Part shown: piece after piece, positions 25,632 to 34,488 of the stretch
Layout: every line of letters begins with the position of its first letter
How positions within the stretch are numbered: the stretch's first letter is position 1
Origin: Candidatus Nitrosopumilus limneticus
GTDB lineage: Archaea > Thermoproteota > Nitrososphaeria > Nitrososphaerales > Nitrosopumilaceae
Length of the DNA: 64,000 bases
Direction of reading: 5' to 3'
Assembly (NCBI GenBank): GCA_022117465.1
Contig: JAHCGZ010000001.1
Span: 186,001-250,000, forward strand
The notes under the pieces: model-generated
What the model was told of the DNA's origin: nothing
Databases searched by the model: none
The model's input: the letters and a program-made list of their open reading frames with translations, nothing else
Translations under genes and position numbers: made by a program

Positions 25632-27000
25632 ATGGCAGACATTAACGAACTTAGAAACAAAATGGATGCAGTTACATTGGAAATGATCAATTTACTAAAA
25701 ACTAGAACAAATATTGCAAAAGAAATTGGCGAAATTAAAAAAAATATTGGAAAAGAAGTAACTGATGAAGAGCGTGAAGATGCATTACGTGGAAAAATTA
25801 TACAGGTATCTAAAGAAATAGGATTAGATGAAACATTAGCATCAAAATTTTTAAATTTTTTATTAAATGAATCAATAAAAGTGCAATCAGTAAATAAGCA
25901 ATCACATATCTCAATTTTCTTAAAAGCAAAAGCACTAGAACAAAATGGAGAAAAAATAATACATATGGAAGTAGGAGAACCAGATTTTTCCCCTCCAGAT
26001 ATTGTTAAAAAATCACTTTCAGAAGTTTATGATAAAGGATTTATGAAATATGGAGAAGCAAAAGGAATGCCAATTTTTAGAGAGGCACTTGCAAAATATG
26101 TTTCAAAAAAATTTAGTGTTAATATCATACATGAAAATATTATAGTAAGTCCAGGCGCAAGATTTTCAATTTTTTTCAGCTATTACCACTTTATTAAATC
26201 CAGGAGATGAAATGATCGTAATTGAACCAGCATGGCCAGCATACAAAGATTGTGCATTAAACGCAGGAATTAAAGTAAGAACGATTAATACAACATTAGA
26301 AGAAAAATGGGAGCCATCAATTAGACAAATCAAAAATATAATTAATTCAAATACAAAAATGATTGTTCTAAATTATCCAAATAACCCGACAGGTAAAATT
26401 TTACCAGAAAAATTGCAAGACAGTATTATTGAGGTAGCAAAAGAAAATAATCTCTATGTGTTAAGTGATGAAATTTATTCACAATATGCAAAAACAAATT
26501 GGAAGAGCATTCTAAGTTATAATTATGAAAAAAGTATTGTTACTCAATCATTTTCAAAATCACATGCAATGACAGGGTTTAGAGTAGGTTATGCAATTGC
26601 ATCTAAACAAATTATAGAAAAAATGGCTAAATTAGAGTCACTTTGTTTAACAAGCGTTTCAGAACCTATCCAATATGTTGCAATGAAGGCATTAGATGCA
26701 GACACAACAAATAATTCCAAATTAATTCAAAATCGACTTGAACTCTTATCTAAAAAAGCCAAAGAAATAGGACTAGAATTCATGATTCCGGATGGAACAA
26801 TGTACATTTTTGCAAAAATCAATCAAAAGGACTTTGATGGAGCAAAATTTGCCAATAATGCACTGGAAAAGGGTATTGCAGTAGCACCAGGTGAAGGATT
26901 TGGAAATTATAAGAATTTTATCAGAATAGCAGCATGTCAAGATGAAAAAACACTAATGGAAGGAATGGTTATACTGGGCAATATAATGAGTGGTAAATAG
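25632..27000 (+). CDS. Chorismate mutase fused to prephenate/aspartate aminotransferase (one-base frameshift)
   Basis: Two frames join into one gene of about 455 residues. Residues 1-85 are an AroQ-type chorismate mutase (INELRNKMDAVTLEMINLL). From about residue 95 comes a class I aminotransferase with HMEVGEPDFSPP, NYPNNPTGK, LSDEIYSQ and SFSKSHAMTGFRVGYAIA, the last carrying the PLP lysine. The frame breaks at the seven-T run 26170-26176: removing one T gives RFSIFSAITTLLNPGDEMIV without a gap. Whole length is 3n+1. The likely role is chorismate to prephenate to arogenate, feeding TyrA next. A true null gene is unlikely since all motifs are intact; see findings. Confidence 0.85.
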
Positions 27001-27851
27001 TGAAAAAACTTACAGTTATTGGCGCAGGAGGACAAATGGGTAAATGGTTTACAGAATATTTTGTGGGTTCAGAGTATGAAGTAACCGGATACGATACAGA
27101 AAATAAAAATTTTGGAAAAAATGTTTTAGTGTCAGAATCTCTAATTGGTGCAATTTTAAAAGCAGATTATGTTGTTTTATGTACACCAACAAGAAAAACA
27201 CCAGAGATAATTAGACTGATTGCAAAAGAAATGAAAAAAGGAACATATCTTATTGAAATATCATCAGAAAAATCTAAAGTAGTTGCAGCATTATCAAAAA
27301 TGCCAGATAAAATCAATCCAATTTGTATTCATCCAATGTTTGGTCCAGGAGTAAAAACGATTAAGGGTCAAAATATTATTTCTGTTCCAGTTAAGGATGC
27401 AAAAAAAGAATTAACAGTTGCAAAGGAATTATTTGATGGAGCAAATTTTGTTACAATAGATTCAATTGAACATGATAAAAAAATTGCAGTAATTTTAGGA
27501 TTAACTCATTTAATGAATTTAGTTTTTGCAAATATTATATCCAAAGATGAAAAAATGTTATTAACAGAAAAAATGTCAGGTACAACATTTAGAGTACAAA
27601 AAATATTGGCAGAAGGCATTATGACTGAAACACCAGAATTAATTGAAACAATAATTGCAAATCCAGAAATAAGAAGAGTCGCAGAAGAATTATGGAAGGA
27701 TGTAGGAAGATTGCTTACATCAGTTCAAGAGTCAAAAACTGAAGAAGTAATTGAATATATTAAAAGTTGTCAAGAAAGATTATCTAAGCATACAAACCTT
27801 GATGAATCATATAAAAAACTTTCAAAAATGGTAAAATCTATTGAAAAATAA
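27000..27851 (+). CDS. Prephenate/arogenate dehydrogenase
   Basis: 283 residues, GTG start overlapping the previous stop by 1 nt. The N-terminal NAD(P) fold has KLTVIGAGGQMGKWFTEYF. CIHPMFGPGVKTIKGQNII near 103 is the conserved TyrA substrate loop with its His. The helical C-terminal dimerisation region contains LGLTHLMNLVFANI near 160 and TFRVQKILAEG near 196. Because an aminotransferase with a mutase domain precedes it, arogenate rather than prephenate may be the substrate; that is inference. It ends the aromatic cluster. Confidence 0.92.
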   Translation: MKKLTVIGAGGQMGKWFTEYFVGSEYEVTGYDTENKNFGKNVLVSESLIGAILKADYVVLCTPTRKTPEIIRLIAKEMKKGTYLIEISSEKSKVVAALSKMPDKINPICIHPMFGPGVKTIKGQNIISVPVKDAKKELTVAKELFDGANFVTIDSIEHDKKIAVILGLTHLMNLVFANIISKDEKMLLTEKMSGTTFRVQKILAEGIMTETPELIETIIANPEIRRVAEELWKDVGRLLTSVQESKTEEVIEYIKSCQERLSKHTNLDESYKKLSKMVKSIEK

Positions 27852-27856
27852 ATACA

Positions 27857-28261
27857 ATGCGTTCAACAAGAATAGTAACATCATTTATTAAAAATAATAA
27901 TAAAATTCTAGTTTTAAAAAGAAGCAACAAAGTTAAAACAATGAAAGGCTTATGGTCAGGAGTTAGTGGTATTATTGAAAATAATGAAAAGCCATTAGAT
28001 AGAGCAATAATTGAGATTTATGAAGAACTAGGGATTCAAAAGGATAAAATAATTATTCTGAAAAGTAAAGAAAATATAAAAATTTCTTCACCACAATATG
28101 AAAATCATGAATGGGAAGTATTTTCATATTTATTTGAAACAAAAGAAACAAAAATCAAACTTAACTGGGAAAATTCAGAATTTAGATGGATTAGTGCTAA
28201 CGAATTAAAAAATTATGAAACAGTACCCAATCTTAATCAAATACTAATCAATTTGTTGTAA
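27857..28261 (+). CDS. Nudix hydrolase
   Basis: 134 residues, one Nudix domain. The box runs GIIENNEKPLDRAIIEIYEE then LGI; it keeps the Gly and the metal-binding Glu residues but has Ile where the consensus has Arg before the Glu. Substrate cannot be told; members cleave nucleoside diphosphates linked to another group. It follows tyrA by 5 nt and its 3' end overlaps the 3' end of thiC (18 nt) on the other strand. Confidence 0.88.
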   Translation: MRSTRIVTSFIKNNNKILVLKRSNKVKTMKGLWSGVSGIIENNEKPLDRAIIEIYEELGIQKDKIIILKSKENIKISSPQYENHEWEVFSYLFETKETKIKLNWENSEFRWISANELKNYETVPNLNQILINLL

Positions 28262-29573
28262 ATTTTCATTTTTTTTATCATATTTTTTTTGTTGAGGTAA
28301 CATCACGTAAACACATGCACCACCACACATTGTACAAGGTACATTATTGCCAGGATGTTGTCCAGTTCTATAATGAATTTTTGCAGCTTGCTCAGGATCA
28401 ATAGATAATGCAAGTTGTTTTTCCCAATCCAATGTTCGTCGGGCTTCAGTCATCGCCATATCCCACTTAATGGATTTATCACGCATTTTAACTAAATCAC
28501 CAGCATGAGGCTGCAATTCTGTATGCAATCAATCCAGCTTTAACTTCTTCAGCATTTGGTAATGCCAAATGTTCGGAGGGAGTTAGATAACACAAAAGAT
28601 CAACACCCTCACTTGCAGAAATTGCAGCACCAATTGCACTTGCAATATGATCATGACCAGATGCAATATCAGTAACCAAAGGACCAAGTACATAGTAAGG
28701 AACATCACCAATAAGAGATTTAGCTAATCTAACATTTGCAGCAACTTCATTTAATGGGACATGACCTGGACCTTCAACCATAACTTGAATGTCATTTTCA
28801 TGAGCTCTCTTAGTTAATTGAGAAATATTGATCATTTCCTGCACCTGTAGTTCATCATGTGAATCTAAAATGGATCCAGGCCTTAATGCATCACCAAGAC
28901 TAAATGTGACATCATATTTTTTGGCTATTTCCATCATGTAATCATAATGAGTGATATAGGGATTTTCCTTATCATGTTTCAACATCCAAGCAGCAGTGAT
29001 TGTACCACCTTTACTCACAACACCACCATAACGTTGAACTTTGAGAATTCTTTTTGCAATATCTTTTGTAATTCCACAGTGAACAGTAGTATAGTCAACT
29101 CCATCTTTTGCATTATTTTCAAATGCCTTGATAAAATCATCTTCAGTTAAATTCAAAGGATTTTTGTGAACTTCAACACCATAGTTGTAAGCTTCGTAAA
29201 TTGGAACAGTTCCAAAAGTAATTGGTGCAGCTTCCATCAGTGTTTGACGTATTTTTTTAACATCACCACCATCACTAAGATCCATTATAGTGTCAGCATG
29301 ATACTTTATTGCAACTTTAGCTTTCTCTACTTCTTCCTCAAGGTTAACATTTAATGTAGAAGTTCCAATGTTTACATTAACCTTAGTTTTTAGACCTTTA
29401 CCAATTCCTACATTGTGTATATTTTGCGGTCTGACATTATTACTGGGAATAATTATAGATCCCTTTGCTATTTTTGGAATTAACCAATCAAGTGAGACAT
29501 CCTCATCTTTTGCAACTTGTTTCATTTCATCAGTTGCCACTCCTCTTCGAGCAGAAGTCATTTGAGTTCCCAT
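28244..29573 (-). CDS. thiC: Phosphomethylpyrimidine synthase ThiC (one-base frameshift)
   Basis: Two minus-strand frames make one ThiC of about 442 residues; total length is 3n+1. It converts aminoimidazole ribotide to HMP-P with a SAM radical. Present are [20 protein letters not shown], the barrel segments [43 protein letters not shown] and [13 protein letters not shown], and the Fe-S cysteines [15 protein letters not shown]. The break is near 28509-28510: removing one G of the + strand GG restores [13 protein letters not shown]. The cysteines come after the break. AIR made by PurM (3676) is the substrate, and ThiD-ThiN lies upstream. Confidence 0.9.
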
Positions 29574-29691
29574 AAAGTTATGTACACTTCACCTGATTTA
29601 AACAATCGTCAAATTAATTTAAAAAATAGGGTTTATAGAAATTAACAGTATATTAATAAAATAATCAAGTACTAATTTTTAAAAAACTAAC

Positions 29692-29784
29692 ATGGGTATT
29701 AAAACAATTAGAGAATGCATCCATTGTGCAAGAAAATTTCATAGTATCAAAGATGAATTTTGCTCTAATGATTGTATAAAATAG
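29692..29784 (+). CDS. 30-residue zinc-knuckle microprotein
   Basis: ATG 29692 to TAG 29784 encodes a peptide beginning MGIKTIRECIHCARKFHS and ending CSNDCIK. Two Cys pairs (CIHC and CSNDC) in a CxxC-x(12)-CxxxC layout could hold a single zinc ion, as in the short C2C2 knuckles. It lies alone between thiC and the 63-residue zinc protein. Length and isolation make it easy to miss; coding is inferred from the Cys pattern only. Confidence 0.5.
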   Translation: MGIKTIRECIHCARKFHSIKDEFCSNDCIK

Positions 29785-29831
29785 ACCGCAACTTAAGATT
29801 GTTAATTATAATCAAATTTATTTTCAAGAAT

Positions 29832-29922
29832 AAAGTTTTCGAATTTAATTTTAAAAATTTTTTTCAAAATAGGCTCAATAATACATTAGAATCAGAGGAA
29901 TTTGAAAAAAGTTTTCGAATTT
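29832..29922. repeat. Direct repeat AAAGTTTTCGAATTT, two copies 76 nt apart
   Basis: The 15-mer is seen at 29832-29846 and 29908-29922, in the otherwise non-coding AT-rich stretch 29785-30023. Each copy contains the palindrome TTCGAA. It may be a protein site or chance in AT-rich DNA; nothing else is seen in this stretch. Confidence 0.4.
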
Positions 29923-30023
29923 TAGAAACTCTATAAAGTACTTCAGGTTGAAAAGAAACTAAGATTGATAATAATTTAATTCAAAAATTTTAGATTGTGA
30001 TGAATTATTTTTAGAAAAATTCA

Positions 30024-30215
30024 TTATCTAGGAGGACTCCAAGTTTCTTCAATATCATTATCCATATTTTCAGAAACAAAAATTTTTTTTCCACATTTAA
30101 AACACTGCCAAAGAAATTTTCCATCTTTTTTTTCTTGATATTGCATAGGAAGTAAACAATTTGTACATTGAAATTGATCTGGAATTGAGTCATCAATCAA
30201 AGGAAGTTTACTCAT
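30024..30215 (-). CDS. 63-residue zinc-ribbon protein
   Basis: It begins MSKLPLIDDSIPDQ and contains a classic zinc ribbon: QCTNCLLPMQYQ then QCFKCGKKIFVS (CxxC-x(17)-CxxC). The acidic tail is DIEETWSPPR. Such ribbons occur in archaeal RNA polymerase subunits, TFS and many regulators; here the protein is too short for those and I assign no role. The start was chosen at 30213-30215 over a longer in-frame ATG, because the added residues are hydrophobic and not ribbon-like. Divergent from thiD. Confidence 0.6.
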   Translation of the reverse strand: MSKLPLIDDSIPDQFQCTNCLLPMQYQEKKDGKFLWQCFKCGKKIFVSENMDNDIEETWSPPR

Positions 30216-30315
30216 AAAATAAAAAAAACATTCAACTATAAAACACATATCATTTTATAAATTAAAAAAAGAGAAGAATAGAAAAATAGATTAGTGCTGA
30301 CTTGTACTAAAGGAT

Positions 30316-31614
30316 GTGAATTTATTATCAATAGGTGGTTCAGATCCATCAGCAGGTGCAGGGATTCAAAGTGACATTAAGACATTTTCAACATTTAATG
30401 TGTATGGGTTAACAGTGATTACAGCAATCACAGGACAGAATACATCAAATTTTGGAATGGTGGAACCGGTATCAAAAAAAATTTTAGAAAATCAATTAGA
30501 ATCAATAATGAAAGATTTTAAAATAGATGGAATAAAAATTGGAATGTTATATAATTCAGAAATTATAAAAACAATTCATCAATATCTGAAAAAATTAGAA
30601 ATTCCTATTGTAGTTGATCCAGTAATTAAATCCACAACAGGCGGAATGCTTATAGAAAAATCAGCTATTGTTGATTTTAAAAAATTGATAATACCTCTTG
30701 CTACAATTATTACACCTAACAAGTTTGAGGCAGAAATACTAACAAAAAGTAAAATTAATTTTAAAAATACGCCTGAAAAAATTGCCAAAATGATTCAAAA
30801 AATGGGAGCAAAAAATGTGGTCATAACAGGAATAGAAACAGGAGATAAAAAAATATCAGATTTTGTTTTAGAAAAAAATAAAAAATATTTTCTGGTGGAT
30901 GAAAAAATTTCTAAAATAAATCGAGGGAGCGGAAATATTCATTCGGCAGCAGCATTGTATGCAATTGTTAAAAATAGAAGTATAAAGGAAGCATTAGAAT
31001 TTGCTAAAAAAATTACATTGGATTCAATTAAAAATTCACAAAAAGTAGGAAAAGGAATTCCAATTACAAATATAATTAAAGAAGATAAAATAAAAAATGA
31101 ATTATTAATTTCAATAAATGAATTTACTAAAATAAAAAATATTTTTCAAAATATACCAGAATGTCAAACAAATTTTGTATATTGTAGACAAAAACCTAAA
31201 TCAATTCAAGATGTGCTTGGAATTTCAGGAAGAATTGTTAAAGCGGGAAAAGAAGTAGTTATTGCAGGTAATTTAGAATATGGAGGATCAAAACATGTTG
31301 CAACTGCATTATTAGTAGTCAATAAAAAATATATAAAAATTAAATCTGCAATAAATCTAAAATATAAAGAGGAAACAATTTCTAAAATAAAAAAATCTCA
31401 ATTAACTACATATGATTATGACAGAAATCTTGAACCAAAAAATGTAAAAAAAAATGGTTCAACTATAGAATGGGGCATTAAAAATGCTATTAAAAATGCA
31501 AAAAAACCACCAGATATAATTTTTCATAAAGGAGATATAGGAAAAGAACCAATGATTATAGTATTTGGTGAAACCCCAGATGCAGTCGTAAAAAAAATCT
31601 TAAAAATTATTTAA
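30316..31614 (+). CDS. thiD: HMP-P kinase fused to ThiN thiamine-phosphate synthase
   Basis: 432 residues, GTG start. Residues 1 to about 250 are ThiD: LLSIGGSDPSAGAGIQSDIK at the start, VIKSTTGGMLIE near 107 and NRGSGNIHSAAALYAIV near 210. Residues about 270-432 are a ThiN domain with ISGRIVKAGKEVVIAGNLEYGGSKHVATALL and a C-terminal IIFHKGDIGKEPMIIVFGETP. It phosphorylates HMP-P and then joins it to thiazole phosphate. Together with thiC, this covers the pyrimidine half and coupling step of thiamine synthesis. Archaeal ThiDN fusions are known. Confidence 0.94.
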   Translation: MNLLSIGGSDPSAGAGIQSDIKTFSTFNVYGLTVITAITGQNTSNFGMVEPVSKKILENQLESIMKDFKIDGIKIGMLYNSEIIKTIHQYLKKLEIPIVVDPVIKSTTGGMLIEKSAIVDFKKLIIPLATIITPNKFEAEILTKSKINFKNTPEKIAKMIQKMGAKNVVITGIETGDKKISDFVLEKNKKYFLVDEKISKINRGSGNIHSAAALYAIVKNRSIKEALEFAKKITLDSIKNSQKVGKGIPITNIIKEDKIKNELLISINEFTKIKNIFQNIPECQTNFVYCRQKPKSIQDVLGISGRIVKAGKEVVIAGNLEYGGSKHVATALLVVNKKYIKIKSAINLKYKEETISKIKKSQLTTYDYDRNLEPKNVKKNGSTIEWGIKNAIKNAKKPPDIIFHKGDIGKEPMIIVFGETPDAVVKKILKII

Positions 31615-31662
31615 AAAAGAAGACAAGTTTATCCTTGAACATAAATACTCAAATTCAAAATA

Positions 31663-32379
31663 ATGTTTGTGAAAGCAATAATTCTTGCAGGTGGATTAGG
31701 TACAAGACTAAGACCATTAACAAATGATAAACCTAAACCCATGTTACCAATTGGAGAAAAACCAATTCTAGAACATCTAATAGCTTGGACAAAAAAAGCT
31801 GGAGTTAAATCAATTGTTCTATGTGTAAGTTATCTTAAAGAATCAATTCAAGATTATTTTGAGGATGGAAAGCAATTTGGAGTTAAAATCGAATATGCAA
31901 TATCAGATATACCTTTAGCTACAGCAGGTCAATTGAAGACAGCTGAGAAATTTATTCAAGATGATTTTGTTTGCCTGTATGGAGATTCAATTTTTAATTT
32001 TAATCTAAGAACTATGATAAAACAACATTCGAGAAAAAAACCATTTGTCACAATCAGTTTAAATGAATTTAAAACAAATTTACCTTATGGAGTAATTCAA
32101 ACATCTAAAAATGGAAGAGTGTTAAATTGGAATGAAAAACCAGAAATAAAAGCAAATGTGAATATGGGTTGTTATGTAATGAATCCAAAAATTTTCAATT
32201 TAATTCCAAAAAATAAACAATATGGAATGGATGACGTAATAAAAAAAGCAATCAATAAAAAAAAAGTAGTTGACAGTTTTATTACAAAAAATGGATTTAC
32301 AGATATAGGAAACAAAGAATCATACAACCAAGCATGTGAAGAATACAATAAAAAACAAGGAAAAATTAGAAATGAATGA
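31663..32379 (+). CDS. Sugar-phosphate nucleotidyltransferase
   Basis: 238 residues. AIILAGGLGTRLRPLTNDKPKPMLPIGEKP at the start is the nucleotide-binding loop of this enzyme class, and YGDSIFNF near 106 holds the metal-binding Asp. It activates a hexose-1-phosphate with NTP; glucose-1-phosphate or mannose-1-phosphate are candidates. It overlaps the GNAT gene by 8 nt and lies near a GalT-like gene, so the group may act in surface-sugar synthesis (inference). Confidence 0.92.
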   Translation: MFVKAIILAGGLGTRLRPLTNDKPKPMLPIGEKPILEHLIAWTKKAGVKSIVLCVSYLKESIQDYFEDGKQFGVKIEYAISDIPLATAGQLKTAEKFIQDDFVCLYGDSIFNFNLRTMIKQHSRKKPFVTISLNEFKTNLPYGVIQTSKNGRVLNWNEKPEIKANVNMGCYVMNPKIFNLIPKNKQYGMDDVIKKAINKKKVVDSFITKNGFTDIGNKESYNQACEEYNKKQGKIRNE

Positions 32380-32809
32380 ACTAATTATAAGAGAATTGGA
32401 AGAAAATGATTTCAAAAAAGGATTTCTACAAGCATTAGATACGTTAAGAGAAACTAGCAGTATGACGGAGAGCAAAGCAATGGAAATCTTTAAACAAATT
32501 AAGTCAAATCCAAAACACATTATAGTTGTGGCAGAAATAAATGAAAAAATTGTGGGGTCTACAACTCTTTTAATTGAGCCTAAATTTATTCATCAAGGAG
32601 GAATTGTAGGACATATAGAAGATGTAGTAGTAACCAAAGAGTTTCAAGATAAAAAAATTGGTCAAAAAATTATCAAATATGTTTTAGAACTTGCAAAAAA
32701 TCACGGATGTTATAAAACAATCCTAGATTGTTCAGATGATCTAAAAGTATTCTATGAAGGAATTGGATTCAAACAACACTCAAATGAACTAAGATTTGAT
32801 CACATCTAG
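32372..32809 (+). CDS. GNAT acetyltransferase, possibly glucosamine-6-phosphate type
   Basis: 145 residues from ATG 32372 (MNELIIRELEENDF); the longer start at 32336 is inside the upstream gene. The CoA loop is EFQDKKIGQKIIKYVLELA and the C-terminal strand is CYKTILDCSDDLKVFYEGIGF, with the preceding GHIEDVVV strand. This order resembles eukaryotic GNA1, which makes N-acetylglucosamine-6-phosphate. Position behind a sugar nucleotidyltransferase supports that role, but it remains inference. Confidence 0.85.
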   Translation: MNELIIRELEENDFKKGFLQALDTLRETSSMTESKAMEIFKQIKSNPKHIIVVAEINEKIVGSTTLLIEPKFIHQGGIVGHIEDVVVTKEFQDKKIGQKIIKYVLELAKNHGCYKTILDCSDDLKVFYEGIGFKQHSNELRFDHI

Positions 32810-33246
32810 AAAAATTCTTTTTTTGGACGTTTTTTACGTTTTAGAATTAATGAGACACCAAAAGCCATAACAGGTGCAGATAATATGGTAAATAGGATTG
32901 GAAGATATTTTACTGCATCAGTCAAATAACTATCTCGAATAGAATCAATCATAGAATATGAAATAATATTACCTACAAGCAAAATTATTCCGCCAACAAT
33001 AATTAAAATTCCAATTTGTTTAGACCCATAATTCCTAGACATGATAAAAGCCACTGCAGCTAAAATTCCAGCTGGTGCAACGCCGATTGAGACGAATTGA
33101 ATTAATTTTGGATCGGGTTCAAAACCTTGTGCAACTACAGCATCTTCAGGAACCGTATTCATAAAATTATATACAGAAATCATTTCACCAGCAAACATTG
33201 TAAAAAGAGCTACACTAGTTACTGCAAGCCATTTTTCAATTGCCAT
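32806..33246 (-). CDS. Four-helix membrane protein
   Basis: 146 residues. Four hydrophobic helices can be counted: around 7-28 (LAVTSVALFTMFAGEMISVY), 47-68 (FVSIGVAPAGILAAVAFIM), 73-98 (KQIGILIIVGGIILLVGNIISY) and 112-135 (LPILFTILSAPVMAFGVSLIL), followed by a basic KRKKRPKK tail. No catalytic or ligand motif is visible and the family is not recognised. It is convergent with the GNAT gene and sits 42 nt from the GalT-like gene on the same strand, so they may be co-transcribed. Confidence 0.65.
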   Translation of the reverse strand: MAIEKWLAVTSVALFTMFAGEMISVYNFMNTVPEDAVVAQGFEPDPKLIQFVSIGVAPAGILAAVAFIMSRNYGSKQIGILIIVGGIILLVGNIISYSMIDSIRDSYLTDAVKYLPILFTILSAPVMAFGVSLILKRKKRPKKEFF

Positions 33247-33287
33247 AACCTAGAGTAAATGGATTTGATAAATAAACCATTCAGAAA

Positions 33288-34304
33288 TTAAATAATACCA
33301 ACAAGATTAGCTAATTCTTTTCTACATGCAGCACCTAATTTTTCAGCAGCCTCTTCTGGGGAAATATCATTTAAGAAAATACCATATCCACGTTCTAATC
33401 CAGACCAGGATTTAGTGATAGGATAAATTTCAATGTGCCAATGAATTTGTCGAGTATTTTTCTTTTCAGGAGAGAGATGGAAAACTAAATTGTATGCAAC
33501 ATTTTTAATAGTTTTTGTTAGTCCACCCAAAGTTGCTCTTAAAATCAGAGATAAATCATTAATTTCTTTTTGAGTAATTTTTGAAAAACTTGTAGAGTGT
33601 TTTTTTGGAGAAATCCAAAACTCATAGGGATATGAAGGAGCCCAAGGAGAAAAAGCAATAAATCCATCAGTTTGGAGAATTTGTCGAGGTCCGCTTAATT
33701 CTTCATTAATGGTTTGACACATATGACAAACACCTTTTTCATTCAAGATTTTATGAGATGCCTCAGTCTCAGCATCAATAATAGGAGGAATCATAGAGAG
33801 AGTAAGAATATTCAGATGAGGATGAGGATTAGTATTACCAGCAAGTTCACCATCATCACCATAAATTGAAACATATGTTACACCTTTTTGAGTATAAAGC
33901 CACCTCAATCTATCTTGCACAACAACTAGAACGTTAGACCATTGTTCTGGCTCAATTGTTGCAAATGTATCTTTTGGATTTGGAGATGCAACTATTACAT
34001 AATGATATCCATATGCGGGTTCACTGTAAAAGGGTTTTTCAGTGTAAGAATTTTCAGTTTCATTAGAAACAATAGGATTTTTACTTTCAAAAACACGAAT
34101 AGACCAACCTTCAACAAAATCATCATCATTGTCCTGAAGACGCTGTAACATTCCATCTTTTTCAACAAGAGACAAAACTGAAGGATTGGTCATGGATTCG
34201 TTTCCAGGAGCAAAAGGATTTTTTTTAGAATCAATGATCTTTCCATCTTTTTTGGAAACAATCATGAAACGCTCAGAAACATAATCTTTACGCATATCAC
34301 CCAT
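33288..34304 (-). CDS. GalT-like hexose-1-phosphate uridylyltransferase
   Basis: 338 residues of the HIT-like fold. PFAPGNESMTNPS near 26 and NPHPHLNILTLS near 160 are N-terminal features. A CHMC zinc pair lies near residue 195, and RQIHWHIEIYP near 290 is the His-x-His catalytic strand with its following segment. It would exchange UMP between UDP-glucose and hexose-1-phosphate; the sugar used is not known. Archaeal homologues often sit with sugar nucleotidyltransferases, as here. Confidence 0.82.
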   Translation of the reverse strand: MGDMRKDYVSERFMIVSKKDGKIIDSKKNPFAPGNESMTNPSVLSLVEKDGMLQRLQDNDDDFVEGWSIRVFESKNPIVSNETENSYTEKPFYSEPAYGYHYVIVASPNPKDTFATIEPEQWSNVLVVVQDRLRWLYTQKGVTYVSIYGDDGELAGNTNPHPHLNILTLSMIPPIIDAETEASHKILNEKGVCHMCQTINEELSGPRQILQTDGFIAFSPWAPSYPYEFWISPKKHSTSFSKITQKEINDLSLILRATLGGLTKTIKNVAYNLVFHLSPEKKNTRQIHWHIEIYPITKSWSGLERGYGIFLNDISPEEAAEKLGAACRKELANLVGII

Positions 34305-34387
34305 AATGGTAACTGAAAGTTTGTGTATGTTAAAATGTTTACTAAAATCAAATGAAAAAAAGATTAAACAAAAAAGAAAAATTATTT

Positions 34388-34396
34388 TTTAATTTA
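34388..34396 (+). promoter_or_regulatory. TATA-like box upstream of the apgM region
   Basis: TTTAATTTA lies 30-38 nt before the ATG at 34426. If it is used, transcription would start close to that ATG, giving apgM a leader of roughly 60 nt rather than a leaderless start. Confidence 0.35.
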
Positions 34397-34425
34397 ACAT
34401 AGAATTTCCAAAGAAAATAGAAAAA

Positions 34426-34488
34426 ATGATCGTAAATGAATTGCAAGATTTAAAACAGAGATCAGGAGTTTGGAAAAACAGAGTTTAA
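34426..34488 (+). CDS. Possible 20-residue leader peptide before apgM
   Basis: ATG 34426 to TAA 34488 encodes MIVNELQDLKQRSGVWKNRV. The stop is immediately followed by the apgM ATG. A TATA-like box stands about 30 nt upstream of this ATG rather than upstream of apgM. The peptide is basic and soluble, with no match that I recognise. It could be a real coupled micro-ORF or simply 5' leader; coding status is unproven. Confidence 0.3.
   Translation: MIVNELQDLKQRSGVWKNRV

Noticed and set aside
29574-29640. TPP riboswitch upstream of thiC
   Set aside because: I looked for the conserved CUGAGA and ACCUGA-type elements on the minus strand leader and did not find a convincing pair.
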